This document shows positions 1-7,176 of a stretch of 16,340 nt of DNA, piece by piece. Location of the stretch: the NCBI GenBank assembly GCA_026416655.1, contig JAOAES010000343.1, forward strand, positions 1 to 16,340, in the 5' to 3' direction. The position numbers and the translations under genes were made by a program. The notes under the pieces were generated by a model. That model saw only the letters and a list, made by a program, of their open reading frames with translations. It was not told the origin of the DNA and did no database searches. Source of the stretch: Fimbriimonadales bacterium. GTDB taxonomy: Bacteria > Armatimonadota > Fimbriimonadia > Fimbriimonadales > GBS-DC. How positions within the stretch are numbered: the stretch's first letter is position 1; each line of letters begins with the position of its first letter.

Positions 1-1196
1 CCCTGCATGATTACCTCGCCCGCGTCGGGACCGTTGAACGAGACCGTCGCCTCGTAGCCGCCCTTGAGATACTCGTGGCGCGTGAGGATGTAGCCAATCC
101 AGTCGTTGACGAGCGCGACAGGGGCGACAGAGCGATAGCCCGCCTCGCGCCCGATTTCGCGCGCCTGTAGCCCCAGCGAGCTAATCGGCTCGCCCGGGAA
201 GCCGACCAGTAGCAACTCGCCCAGCGCGAGCAGGCTAATCGGCGCGGTTGCGGGCATCAGTTCCTTCGTAATCTGCTTGAGCAACGATTCGGGCACTTTA
301 TACTCGCGTCCTGCTGACTCCTGAAACTCGGGGTGGGGCTGCGCTTCGGGCAGGCGCGCCTGAACTTGGCGCATACGGAGTGTTGGCGCAGCGGGCTTTG
401 CCTCTTGGAGCAAGCGGAGCGCGTGCTGGGCGAGTTTCGAGCCGTAGCGTTGCACGCGGTCGTGGTCGTCCTTACCTTCATCCGCGACGGGCGATACATC
501 GCCTTGCGCGCCGTTGAGGTAGAGCGCAACCGCGCCGCGCCCCAGCTCCGCTTCCAGCGTGTTCTGCAGCACGCCGGGGAACTCGGCGGAGACCTCCATC
601 ATCGTGTGGGGGTAAATCGTGGGGTGCGCCGCGTAGATTACCAGCGCAGCTATCGGCTTGCCCCGCGAGTCGTCCAGTCGCGCGACGGTCATCGTGGGGT
701 CTATCAGTCGCCTGCCGCGGCGGTTGCGGTTCAGGTTCGGCAACGCCGCCGCGTTCAGGCGCAGCGTGGCGGGCTTCAGGTTGCGCCGCGCCGCCTGCAC
801 CGCCTGCACAACGCGCTCAGCGGTGAACTGCAGAAACGCGGGCGTGAAAGTGCCCACGCCCGGCAGAGGGAACCGCATGCGCTCGTTCAGCCCCATCGCG
901 TCGGGGGCGCAGTGGGTGTGGCTCGCGCCGATGAAAAGTTGCTCCGGCTTCAGTCCCGTCGCCTCCAGCACCGCGCGCGTCAGGCTCCAGGGCGTCAACA
1001 GGTGGTCTAACGCCACGATGACGGCTTGCTGGTCGCCCACCTCCAGCGCGAGCGCACGGGCGTAAATCGGGTCGTGAATCCCGCGCGGCGGCATGTTCAG
1101 CCGTGCGCCGTAGCCCCCCAGCTGGATACGAATCTTCGTGATGTCGGGCGTGATGTCCACTTTTGCTGCGCCTGCTCGCAATCGTCTCTGCGCCAT
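1..1196 (-). CDS. Neutral/alkaline ceramidase-like hydrolase (N-terminal domain family), partial at left edge
   Basis: The frame stays open from ATG at 1196 to the window edge (398 complete codons); the C-terminal end is missing. The start (MAQRRLRAGAAKVDITPD) is the usual N-terminus of the neutral/alkaline non-lysosomal ceramidase family, whose members hydrolyse the N-acyl bond of ceramide. Family hallmarks visible are GASHTHCAPDAM (residues 90-101, metal-ligand histidines), YAAHPTIYPHT around residue 190 (further histidines) and NGAQGDVSP with Ser235, matching the NxGDVSPN catalytic-serine motif although the Asn after SP is Val here. No signal peptide is present, unlike classical secreted ceramidases, so the real substrate may not be ceramide. 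The gene starts 14 bp after the stop of the upstream heparinase-like gene, suggesting co-transcription. Family assignment is firm; substrate is unknown. Confidence 0.85.
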   Translation of the reverse strand, partial: MAQRRLRAGAAKVDITPDITKIRIQLGGYGARLNMPPRGIHDPIYARALALEVGDQQAVIVALDHLLTPWSLTRAVLEATGLKPEQLFIGASHTHCAPDAMGLNERMRFPLPGVGTFTPAFLQFTAERVVQAVQAARRNLKPATLRLNAAALPNLNRNRRGRRLIDPTMTVARLDDSRGKPIAALVIYAAHPTIYPHTMMEVSAEFPGVLQNTLEAELGRGAVALYLNGAQGDVSPVADEGKDDHDRVQRYGSKLAQHALRLLQEAKPAAPTLRMRQVQARLPEAQPHPEFQESAGREYKVPESLLKQITKELMPATAPISLLALGELLLVGFPGEPISSLGLQAREIGREAGYRSVAPVALVNDWIGYILTRHEYLKGGYEATVSFNGPDAGEVIMQ

Positions 1197-1210
1197 AGAT
1201 CAATTAAACC

Positions 1211-3139
1211 TCATCGCTCTCCGCGGAACTCCCACACCACGCCCTCGCGCTCCAGCGCGTCGGACAACGCACGCATCTCGACGGTCAATGTGGTGCAAGG
1301 GACTTTATGCCCGAATCGGGGCGAGTACCAGCCGAGTCTGGTCGCTTCATCGCCGCAGTAGAGGCGCGCTTCATAGGGGGCGGGCGCGATGAGACGCAGG
1401 GTACAAATCCGCTCGCCGTCGGCGATGCGCCAAACGCCCTCGTTAGCAGGCTCCACGCGCCACTCGGGGTGAAAATGCCAGTACCACCGCACCAACTGCG
1501 CTCCGTCGTGTTCGAGGGTATCGCGCACTGTCAGGATGTTGTGTTGCACCTGCACGCGCCGCTGAACCAAGTTGGGCGCGAAGGCGTCGGTTCTGCCCGT
1601 CACAGACCGTTGCCGGAGGTCGCACTGCACAAACTCCGCACGCGCCTTCTTGCCCCACAGAAACGGTCCCTGAATCTCGGACTGATTGCGGCTGTCCAGC
1701 GCGAGCGTGTTGTGCGCGGGGGTGCTGCGGAAGTGGTTGCGCCAATCGGGGTCTTCATGATAGGCATAAGTGCCTGCATCGATCAGCAGGGGCTTGCCAT
1801 CCAGCGACGCCCAGACGCTGAGTGCGTCGGCGTGTCCGTGCGCCGCGAGGCTGCCCAGCCCCAGTGCCCCCGCGTCGAACAGGACCTGCCAGTGTTCCGA
1901 GTGAAGCACGGCGTAGCCCCCATCGGGGTAGAGGCGTGGCTCCGTGAGGCGCGAGCCGCCTGCAGGCGCGTCCCCCCAGAGCCACAGGCACAGGGCGTCG
2001 TCGGCGTCGCTGAAAGCGGGCGGCGGCTCGCAACCGAGCAGGCGCGCCAGCGCACGCCCCACGCCCCGATGCCGATCCGCCGCCCCACTCCAGAATGGCG
2101 CCACTGTCCCGTCGTCCTCATCCCCTACTTGCGGTACATAGCCCGAAGCGTCCATCACATTCCGCACGAACTCGATGCTCCGTTGCAGGCGCGTGGCAAC
2201 TGTGTTGGGCATCGCCTGTAGCCGATAGACATGCAGGTAAAACTCCCACACGAACGGTAGGTAGCCGAACGCCTGTTCCGCGTTCACGCCGTCGGGGTAG
2301 AACTGGCGCACCGCTTCGCGCTGGAGAATCGCGCCTCCCCGCTCACGCCAGCGCATCGCGAGCGCGCTGTGGGGCAACAAGTTCCCCAGAAACGCGAGCG
2401 CCGCCGCCTCGCCAATCAAGTGATTGTTCGCCGATGAGCCAGGCGAAAGATGACGCTCGATGAACTCACCGTGCTGGATTAGTGCGCCGAGTATCTTGAG
2501 CGCGTCGGCTTCGCTCAGCGCGTCGTGCAACAGCGCAAGCGCGTAGCTCCACGCGAACACGCGAATGGCATGCTCCAGCGCGCTTGTCCAGTGGATGCCC
2601 CAGCCGCGCGGGTTGCGCTCAATCCAGTCAAGCAGCCAGCGCCGGCAGGTTGCGGCATAGCGCGTATCGCCGGTAAGCGCGTAAGCGGTCGCCAGTCGCA
2701 ACAGCGGCTGTCCCCGCGACGGCTCCCACACATATTTCACGCCCCCCGCTACATCGATGCGCCGATAATCGATGGCTTTCGAGGGCGCATCCATCCAGTC
2801 CTTGCCCAGCAGGTAGTTGCGGTTCCACACGGGCGGGTCGTCCAGCTGCACGGGGTAGCCGAACAGTGTCCACGCGCCGCGCAGCAGCGCGTCCGCCTCT
2901 TGAACCACGCGCACCCGCTCGGCGTCCGAAAGCGCGTCGGGATAGAGCCTGAGTCGCTCATGAAAACCGTGCAGCGCGGAGCCTACCCCGCAGTTGGGGT
3001 AATAGCGTCGCCAGGTCTGCTCCGGGGTCTCTTTGGGCAGGGGATGGACGCGCTCCCGAATCGCGCGGGCGAGCCGAGCGACCACCTCGCCCGGCGACAT
3101 CGCCAGCAACCGTTTGACCTTCCAGCGTAAGGAACTCAT
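1211..3139 (-). CDS. Heparinase II/III family protein
   Basis: A 642-residue protein with the two-part architecture of heparinase II/III-like polysaccharide lyases. The N-terminal helical toroid (about 80-340) holds NNHLIGE at 238-244 and an aromatic YPDGVNAEQAFGY...FYLHVY segment near 281-305, the regions that carry the catalytic Asn and Tyr in characterised lyases. The C-terminal beta-sandwich holds HGHADAL (434-440), LLIDAGTYAY (451-460) and RNHFRSTPAHNTL (467-479), the family signature. Such enzymes cleave uronate-containing glycans by beta-elimination; this subgroup, lacking a signal peptide and starting with a basic helix (SLRWKVKRLLAMSPGEVV), is often found near polysaccharide biosynthesis genes, so a cytoplasmic or capsule-related role is possible. 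ATG at 3139 is the only sensible start; no strong Shine-Dalgarno is seen. It leads a probable two-gene operon with the ceramidase-like gene. Confidence 0.9.
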   Translation of the reverse strand: MSSLRWKVKRLLAMSPGEVVARLARAIRERVHPLPKETPEQTWRRYYPNCGVGSALHGFHERLRLYPDALSDAERVRVVQEADALLRGAWTLFGYPVQLDDPPVWNRNYLLGKDWMDAPSKAIDYRRIDVAGGVKYVWEPSRGQPLLRLATAYALTGDTRYAATCRRWLLDWIERNPRGWGIHWTSALEHAIRVFAWSYALALLHDALSEADALKILGALIQHGEFIERHLSPGSSANNHLIGEAAALAFLGNLLPHSALAMRWRERGGAILQREAVRQFYPDGVNAEQAFGYLPFVWEFYLHVYRLQAMPNTVATRLQRSIEFVRNVMDASGYVPQVGDEDDGTVAPFWSGAADRHRGVGRALARLLGCEPPPAFSDADDALCLWLWGDAPAGGSRLTEPRLYPDGGYAVLHSEHWQVLFDAGALGLGSLAAHGHADALSVWASLDGKPLLIDAGTYAYHEDPDWRNHFRSTPAHNTLALDSRNQSEIQGPFLWGKKARAEFVQCDLRQRSVTGRTDAFAPNLVQRRVQVQHNILTVRDTLEHDGAQLVRWYWHFHPEWRVEPANEGVWRIADGERICTLRLIAPAPYEARLYCGDEATRLGWYSPRFGHKVPCTTLTVEMRALSDALEREGVVWEFRGER

Positions 3140-3171
3140 GACGCTCTTCGCGATGCAGAAAGTGTACCCGC

Positions 3172-3185
3172 CTCAGGCTCCTGAG
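3172..3185. promoter_or_regulatory. Short perfect palindrome upstream of the heparinase-like gene (candidate operator)
   Basis: CTCAGG-CT-CCTGAG is a perfect 6+2+6 inverted repeat, 33 bp upstream of the heparinase-like start and just upstream of a possible -10 (TACACT on the minus strand, 3161-3166). The position would suit a regulator site, but nothing here identifies a binding protein, and a 12-base match can arise by chance. Confidence 0.2.
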
Positions 3186-3261
3186 TGCTGGCACGGGCAG
3201 TATCCCGTTGCGCTACCGCCCCGCTCGCTCAGCAATCTGTAGGAGCGTGTCCCTGAGGCGA

Positions 3262-3281
3262 TAGGGCGCGGAATCGCCCTA
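3262..3281. repeat. Small GTAGGGCG-type palindrome in the 184-bp gap before the tricorn gene
   Basis: TAGGGCG (3262-3268) and CGCCCTA (3275-3281) form a 7-bp stem with a 6-nt loop. The flavour (TAGGG...CCCTA with a GC-rich stem) resembles the REP-like palindromes at 14643-14726. The rest of the gap (3140-3323) has no open frame or RNA gene that I can support; it must hold the two divergent promoters, but only a weak TACACT candidate for the minus-strand gene is visible. Confidence 0.4.
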
Positions 3282-3323
3282 CTCCACAGGAACAAACCTC
3301 TTGCTCACGAATCTAACTTCACT

Positions 3324-4016
3324 ATGCGTAGCCGAGTATCTGTTCTGCTTGTCCTTTGGTCGTTGCTGCATAGCGTTGTTCTCTTCGCGCAGTTGCCTGA
3401 ACCGCGCACCGAGCCGATAATCGGGGCGCGCGCCCCCGCCCTCAGCCCCGATGGCAGCCAGATAGCGTTTGTATACCGGGGCGACATCTGGATTGCGCCC
3501 AGCGCGGGCGGACGCGCCACGCCCCTGACTCGCCATATTGCCTACGATGCCAGCCCGCTCTGGTCGCCCGACGGCAAGTGGATTGCTTTTGCCAGCAACC
3601 GCAACGGCAACTGGGACATTTTCGCGATTCCCGCGCAGGGCGGCGCGCCGATTCAGCTTACCTTCCACGCGCAAAGCGAAATCCCCAGCAGCTGGAGCCG
3701 CGACGGACGGTTTCTCTACTACAGCGCGTCTTACGACTCTGAAAACCCCGCGATTGTCGAGCTGGAGGTCGCCACAGGCAAGTTTCGGCGCGTGGCGGAG
3801 GACTACAACGCCATCAACAGCCCCAAATCGCGCCCGACGGCAGAACCCTGGCCTATGGCAGGTATGGTTTTCCTTGGTGGCGCCCACGCTACACAGGTTC
3901 GGGCGCAATGCAAATCTGGGCAATCAGCCTGCCAAACGGTGAGCGACGGCGCATCACGGACGACCAGTTCCAGCACCTGTGGACGCAGTGGATGCCCGAC
4001 GGCAAGTCGCTGCTGA
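3324..4016 (+). CDS. Tricorn protease, N-terminal fragment (before the frameshift)
   Basis: As read, this frame gives 230 residues. Residues 1-168 are genuine tricorn sequence: signal peptide, then propeller repeats ALSPDGSQIAF, WSPDGKWIAFASNR and WSRDGRFLYYSAS. After about 3828 the frame leaves the family and continues with Ser/Thr/Arg/Cys-rich nonsense to a stop at 4016. ATG 3324 gives a complete signal peptide, which supports this start even though no clear Shine-Dalgarno precedes it. If the frameshift is real, the product would be an exported partial propeller with no catalytic domain. Confidence 0.7.
   Translation: MRSRVSVLLVLWSLLHSVVLFAQLPEPRTEPIIGARAPALSPDGSQIAFVYRGDIWIAPSAGGRATPLTRHIAYDASPLWSPDGKWIAFASNRNGNWDIFAIPAQGGAPIQLTFHAQSEIPSSWSRDGRFLYYSASYDSENPAIVELEVATGKFRRVAEDYNAINSPKSRPTAEPWPMAGMVFLGGAHATQVRAQCKSGQSACQTVSDGASRTTSSSTCGRSGCPTASRC
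3825..3832 (+). other. Frameshift site in the tricorn gene
   Basis: The upstream frame reads AGC CCC AAA TCG CGC; the downstream frame reads GCG CCC GAC GGC AGA from 3830. One missing base (most simply a T in AAAT, to give AAA TTC GCG CCC GAC GGC, K-F-A-P-D-G) reconciles the two with the canonical propeller motif. The short CCCC-AAA run is a plausible place for a replication or sequencing slip. Confidence 0.75.
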
Positions 4017-6523
4017 CCGTGACGATTGCGGAGAAAACCCCCGACTCGCCGCGCATGGGCGAGCGACTGCCCGTGTTTCAGGACAACCCCCGCCGCACGC
4101 CAAACCTCTGGTTGATCGACGCCGCCACAGGGCGCAAGCGGCAGCTGACCCAGTTTGTCGGCGGCGCGGTGCGCTACCCCACCGTCGCCTATAACACGGG
4201 CGACATCGCGTTCGAGTACGATGGATACCTCTATCTGCTCAAGGCGGGGCAACGCCAGCCCCAAAAACTGCACTTCACCGCCAGTCAAGATGATGTGCAG
4301 TCCACGCGCCAGCGCGAGCTACTCACGTCGGGCGTGGAGGAAGCCGAGCCGTCGCCCGACGGCAAGCAGTATGCCTTCCGCCTGCGCGGCGACATCTGGC
4401 TCATCGATATCGAGAAGCCCAAAGCCACGCCGGAAAAACGCAACGCCGAGTTCGCCAAACGCCTCACCGACTGGGCAGGCGACGACTCGGACTTCATCTG
4501 GTCAAAAGACGGCAAAACGCTCTACTTCACCTCCGACCGCAACTATCACCAGCAACTGTACGCGCTGAACTTAAGCACGCTGGAGGTCAAACGCCTGTTC
4601 GACCGCCCTGCGGATGTGACACGCCTGAAACTCTCGCCCGACGGCAAGCAGCTGGGCTTCTGGGTATCGGGTTCCGACGGGGGGCTGTTCACGCTGAACT
4701 TGGAGACAGGCGAAGCGAAGAAGGTGCTGCATGAGCCGGGCACGCACTGGTACGGCTTGGGCGGGGGCGACTTCGCATGGTCGCCCGATATGCGCTGGCT
4801 GTGCGTGCAGCGACGGGCGGCGTATGGCGCGTGGAACCTCTGGATACTTCCCGCAGACGGCTCGGGACAGCCTGTGAACATCACCCGCCTGAACGCCTTC
4901 CACAACCAGCCTGCGTGGTCGCCCGACGGCAAGTACCTGTTCTTCTCCAGCAACCGTGCCGGCAACGCGCTCTACGCGATCCCGCTCACGCGCGAGATTG
5001 CCCGCCGCGATGACAAGGATATCGAGTTCAAAAAGCCCAAAGAGGGCGAACCGCTGGAAGTGAAAATCGACTTCGAAGATATCGACCAGCGCATTCGGCG
5101 GTGGAACAGTCAGCCTCCTCAGGGCGACCTGACCGTCGCCAGCGACGGCAAAATCTACTTCATCTCGGAAGGCGATGTCTGGCAGGTCTCCTATGACGGT
5201 AGCGAGAGCCGACGCCTCACTTCCGGAGGCGGACATAGCGCGCTGCGCGTCTCCGACGACGCCAAGAAGCTCTACTTCGTTCGTAACGGCGAACTGTTCG
5301 TGATGAACCTCGCTGCGAACAACCGCGTGGACAAAGTGGAGTTCAAGGCGGACTTCGAGTTCGACGCGATGGCGCAGCGGGAGGCGGCGTTCGTGCAGTT
5401 CTGGCGAGCCTACGAGCGCGGTTTTTATGACCCCGGCATGCACGGGCGCGACTGGGCAGCAATACGAGAACGCTATCGCCCCTTACTGGCGGGCGTGGGC
5501 GTGCCAGAAGAGTTCGGGATTGTGCTGTCGATGATGGTGGGCGAGCTGGAGGCGTCGCACACGGAGGTCTCGCCCCGTTCCAGCGCGACAGTGCGTAGCC
5601 CCAGCACGCCACACTTGGGATTCACGATCGATTATAGCCATCGCGGGCGCGGACTGAAAGTAGCGGAGGTGCCTGACGGCTCGCCCGCCTCGTTCCCCGA
5701 AACGCGCATCCACCCCGGCGAGTATGTGCTGAAAATCAATGGGGAACCTGTGCAGGCAGACCAGAAGCTCTGGCAACTCATCAACGACAAGGGCGATCGC
5801 ACCTTCGAGTTTCTGGTGAACCGTATCCCCAGCGAGGAGGGTGCGCGCGTGGTGAAATACAAGCCGCTCAGCGGGGGCGAATGGAGCGAGCTGCACTATG
5901 ACAATCGCGTCAAACGCCTGCGCAAGCTCGTAGAGGAGCGCACGAACGGGCAAGTGGGCTATGTGCATATCCGCGCGATGGGCGGCGGCGACCGTGAACG
6001 GTTCGAACGCGAGTTCTACGAGTACGCGCAGGGCAAAAAAGCGATGATTATCGACGTGCGCTTCAACGGCGGAGGCAACATCGCCGACACGCTCGTCGAC
6101 TGGCTGGAGCGCAAGCCCTACGCCTACTATGTCCCACGCGACGGACTGCCGAATGTGGGGCCGCCGCTCGCACTCGATATGCCGATGGTGGTGCTGCTCA
6201 ACGAGCGGAGCATGTCCAACGGCGAGATGTTCCCCTATGCGATGCGGGCGCGCAAGCTCGCCACGCTCATCGGCTGGGAGACGCCGGGCTATGTCATCTG
6301 GACGTGGGGGCTAAGCCTCGTGGACGGCACAGGCGCGCGCATGCCCCAGCAAGGCGCGTATCGCATCGACGGCTCCAACATGGAAAACAACGGCGAGAAA
6401 CCCGACATCGCCGTCTGGCTCTCGCCCGAAGACTGGCTCAGCGACCGCGACCCACAACTGGATAAAGCACTGGAAGTGCTGGGCAGGGCGATACGGGCGG
6501 AGCATCGAGCCTCTGGCGATTAA
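3908..6523 (+). CDS. Tricorn protease, main fragment with propellers, PDZ and catalytic core
   Basis: From the first ATG after the frameshift this frame encodes 871 residues: the rest of the beta6 propeller, the beta7 propeller (repeats such as SPDGKQLGFW, WSPDGKYLFFSSNR), C1 with Ser-His (codons 5555-5560), the PDZ domain, and the C2 core with nucleophile Ser (codon 6215-6217), the oxyanion-type FNGGGN loop (around 6064-6080) and the catalytic Glu (codon 6383-6385). The real coding frame extends upstream to about 3829. Translated on its own from 3908 it would lack a signal peptide and part of the first propeller, so it would be cytoplasmic and probably misfolded. The stop (TAA, 6521-6523) abuts an inverted-repeat element. 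Confidence 0.85.
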   Translation: MQIWAISLPNGERRRITDDQFQHLWTQWMPDGKSLLTVTIAEKTPDSPRMGERLPVFQDNPRRTPNLWLIDAATGRKRQLTQFVGGAVRYPTVAYNTGDIAFEYDGYLYLLKAGQRQPQKLHFTASQDDVQSTRQRELLTSGVEEAEPSPDGKQYAFRLRGDIWLIDIEKPKATPEKRNAEFAKRLTDWAGDDSDFIWSKDGKTLYFTSDRNYHQQLYALNLSTLEVKRLFDRPADVTRLKLSPDGKQLGFWVSGSDGGLFTLNLETGEAKKVLHEPGTHWYGLGGGDFAWSPDMRWLCVQRRAAYGAWNLWILPADGSGQPVNITRLNAFHNQPAWSPDGKYLFFSSNRAGNALYAIPLTREIARRDDKDIEFKKPKEGEPLEVKIDFEDIDQRIRRWNSQPPQGDLTVASDGKIYFISEGDVWQVSYDGSESRRLTSGGGHSALRVSDDAKKLYFVRNGELFVMNLAANNRVDKVEFKADFEFDAMAQREAAFVQFWRAYERGFYDPGMHGRDWAAIRERYRPLLAGVGVPEEFGIVLSMMVGELEASHTEVSPRSSATVRSPSTPHLGFTIDYSHRGRGLKVAEVPDGSPASFPETRIHPGEYVLKINGEPVQADQKLWQLINDKGDRTFEFLVNRIPSEEGARVVKYKPLSGGEWSELHYDNRVKRLRKLVEERTNGQVGYVHIRAMGGGDRERFEREFYEYAQGKKAMIIDVRFNGGGNIADTLVDWLERKPYAYYVPRDGLPNVGPPLALDMPMVVLLNERSMSNGEMFPYAMRARKLATLIGWETPGYVIWTWGLSLVDGTGARMPQQGAYRIDGSNMENNGEKPDIAVWLSPEDWLSDRDPQLDKALEVLGRAIRAEHRASGD

Positions 6524-6658
6524 TAAGTCATTCGATTACGCGGAAGCGGACGGTACGACGGCGTCCCCGCCGTCGCGCCTGCACACTGTCCAAGCCGAGA
6601 ACATGACGGCGGGGACGCCGTCGTACCTTGTTGTATGATCCTTTGCGGGAATGACTTA
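6524..6658. repeat. Nested inverted-repeat element (BIME/MITE-like)
   Basis: The outer arms are a perfect 10-bp inverted repeat, TAAGTCATTC (6524-6533) and GAATGACTTA (6649-6658). Inside is a perfect 23-bp inverted repeat, 6552-6574 and 6605-6627, separated by exactly 30 nt. Each 23-bp arm contains its own small hairpin (GACGGCG-TCCC-CGCCGTC at 6557-6574). It begins on the base after the tricorn stop codon. No coding capacity is seen. It could be a paired REP-like unit or a small non-autonomous element, and it could also stabilise or end the tricorn mRNA. Confidence 0.75.
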
Positions 6659-6683
6659 CCAATCGGCGTTTCTCATGCGACCT

Positions 6684-6710
6684 CAGCCCTCACCCTCTGG
6701 GTGAGGGCTG
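6684..6710. terminator. Strong hairpin without a T-tract (possible bidirectional terminator)
   Basis: CAGCCCTCACCC (6684-6695) and GGGTGAGGGCTG (6699-6710) form a perfect 12-bp stem with a 3-nt TCT loop, between the convergent tricorn gene and the small monooxygenase gene. No run of T follows on either strand, so it is not a textbook intrinsic terminator; it may still act as a 3' stem, or be a dispersed repeat. Confidence 0.45.
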
Positions 6711-6764
6711 GTCGGTGGCGATTGGAGATTTCGGGGCGCGTATCTCTTGAAACCCCGATGGGTG

Positions 6765-7148
6765 TTAGCGCGTAATCACCTCGTAGGTTCGAAAGTCGGA
6801 GCGCATCGGTGGCTCCTCGCCGCGCGCCTTCGCCTCCCGGATGTCCTCAAAACCGCGCTTGTGCCCCTCGATAAACTCAGGGGACTGTAGCCATGCCTTG
6901 AAGTGTGCCTCGCTGTCCCAGTGGCTCACCACCAGATAGGCGTCATCCTCCCGCTGGGGGCGTAGCACATACATCCCGCGAAAGCCCGGCAGACGGTCAA
7001 TCGCACGCGCCCGCGTCTTGAACAGATACTCGAATCGCTCACGATACTCCGGCTTGCAAGTGATGTAGTTAATTGCCACGAAGCCCTCCGATTCGGGCTT
7101 CTCTGCAACCGCCTGAATCGTTCCCAGTTCCGTCGTCATCGTCTCCAT
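6765..7148 (-). CDS. Antibiotic biosynthesis monooxygenase (ABM) / IsdG-like heme-degrading protein
   Basis: A 127-residue protein with the dimeric ferredoxin-like ABM fold. It shows the pattern of IsdG/HmoB-type heme monooxygenases: AINYITCKPEYRERFEYLF with Asn27, LPGFRGMYVLRP (53-64), YLVVSHWDSEAHFKAW with Trp77, and SPEFIEGHK with His96. Asn, Trp and His are the three residues needed by IsdG-type enzymes to open heme without a partner oxygenase, so heme degradation and iron release is the best guess; other ABM proteins are quinol monooxygenases or of unknown function. The 25 residues before the domain are unusual. An alternative start at Met4 (7139) is possible. It lies 28 bp after the BtuF-like gene on the same strand, with an AT-rich GGTATATTCTATAG stretch between that could be a promoter of its own. 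Confidence 0.8.
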   Translation of the reverse strand: METMTTELGTIQAVAEKPESEGFVAINYITCKPEYRERFEYLFKTRARAIDRLPGFRGMYVLRPQREDDAYLVVSHWDSEAHFKAWLQSPEFIEGHKRGFEDIREAKARGEEPPMRSDFRTYEVITR

Positions 7149-7176
7149 TTCTCTATAGAATATACCCTTAGCGTGG

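Larger units (their letters stand above)
3324..6523 (+). pseudogene. Tricorn-type protease, full-length locus interrupted by one frameshift
   Basis: Two overlapping frames together encode one complete tricorn-family serine protease. Adding one base at about 3828 restores SPKFAPDGRTLAY and a 1066-residue protein, close to the 1071 of Thermoplasma tricorn. With that repair the catalytic residues are Ser745-His746 (EASHTE), nucleophile Ser965 (SMSNGE) and Glu1021 (NMENNGEKPDI), matching the known Ser745/His746/Ser965/Glu1023. Order of domains: signal peptide (about 1-22, LLVLWSLLHSVVLFA), WD40-like PD propeller repeats (LSPDG, WSPDG motifs) in the beta6 and beta7 regions up to about 675, C1, PDZ (near 760-855, LGFTIDYS to VKYKPL) and the C2 protease core (about 855-1060). 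Tricorn degrades oligopeptides released by larger proteases; with a signal peptide this one would work in the periplasm. All key residues survive, so the break may be recent or a base-calling error rather than true decay. Confidence 0.85.

Noticed and set aside
333..1010. Long plus-strand open frame opposite the ceramidase-like gene
   Set aside because: Arg/Val-rich composition with no recognisable motif; the minus strand carries clear family motifs throughout.
1307..2221. Plus-strand 304-codon open frame opposite the heparinase-like gene
   Set aside because: Antisense shadow of a high-GC gene; no family signature, while the minus-strand protein has complete heparinase motifs.
3821..3829. 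Programmed -1 frameshift at CCCCAAA in the tricorn gene
   Set aside because: The heptamer does not fit the X-XXY-YYZ pattern, no downstream stimulatory structure is apparent, and tricorn genes are not known to need recoding. A missing base explains the data better, also because it restores the propeller motif SPKFAPDG.
4571..5443. Minus-strand 290-codon open frame opposite the tricorn gene
   Set aside because: No recognisable domain and it lies wholly within a strongly supported gene on the other strand.
6731..6758. TCGGGG/CCCCGA stem as a terminator for the small monooxygenase gene
   Set aside because: A 6-bp stem with a 16-nt loop and no U-tract is too weak to call.
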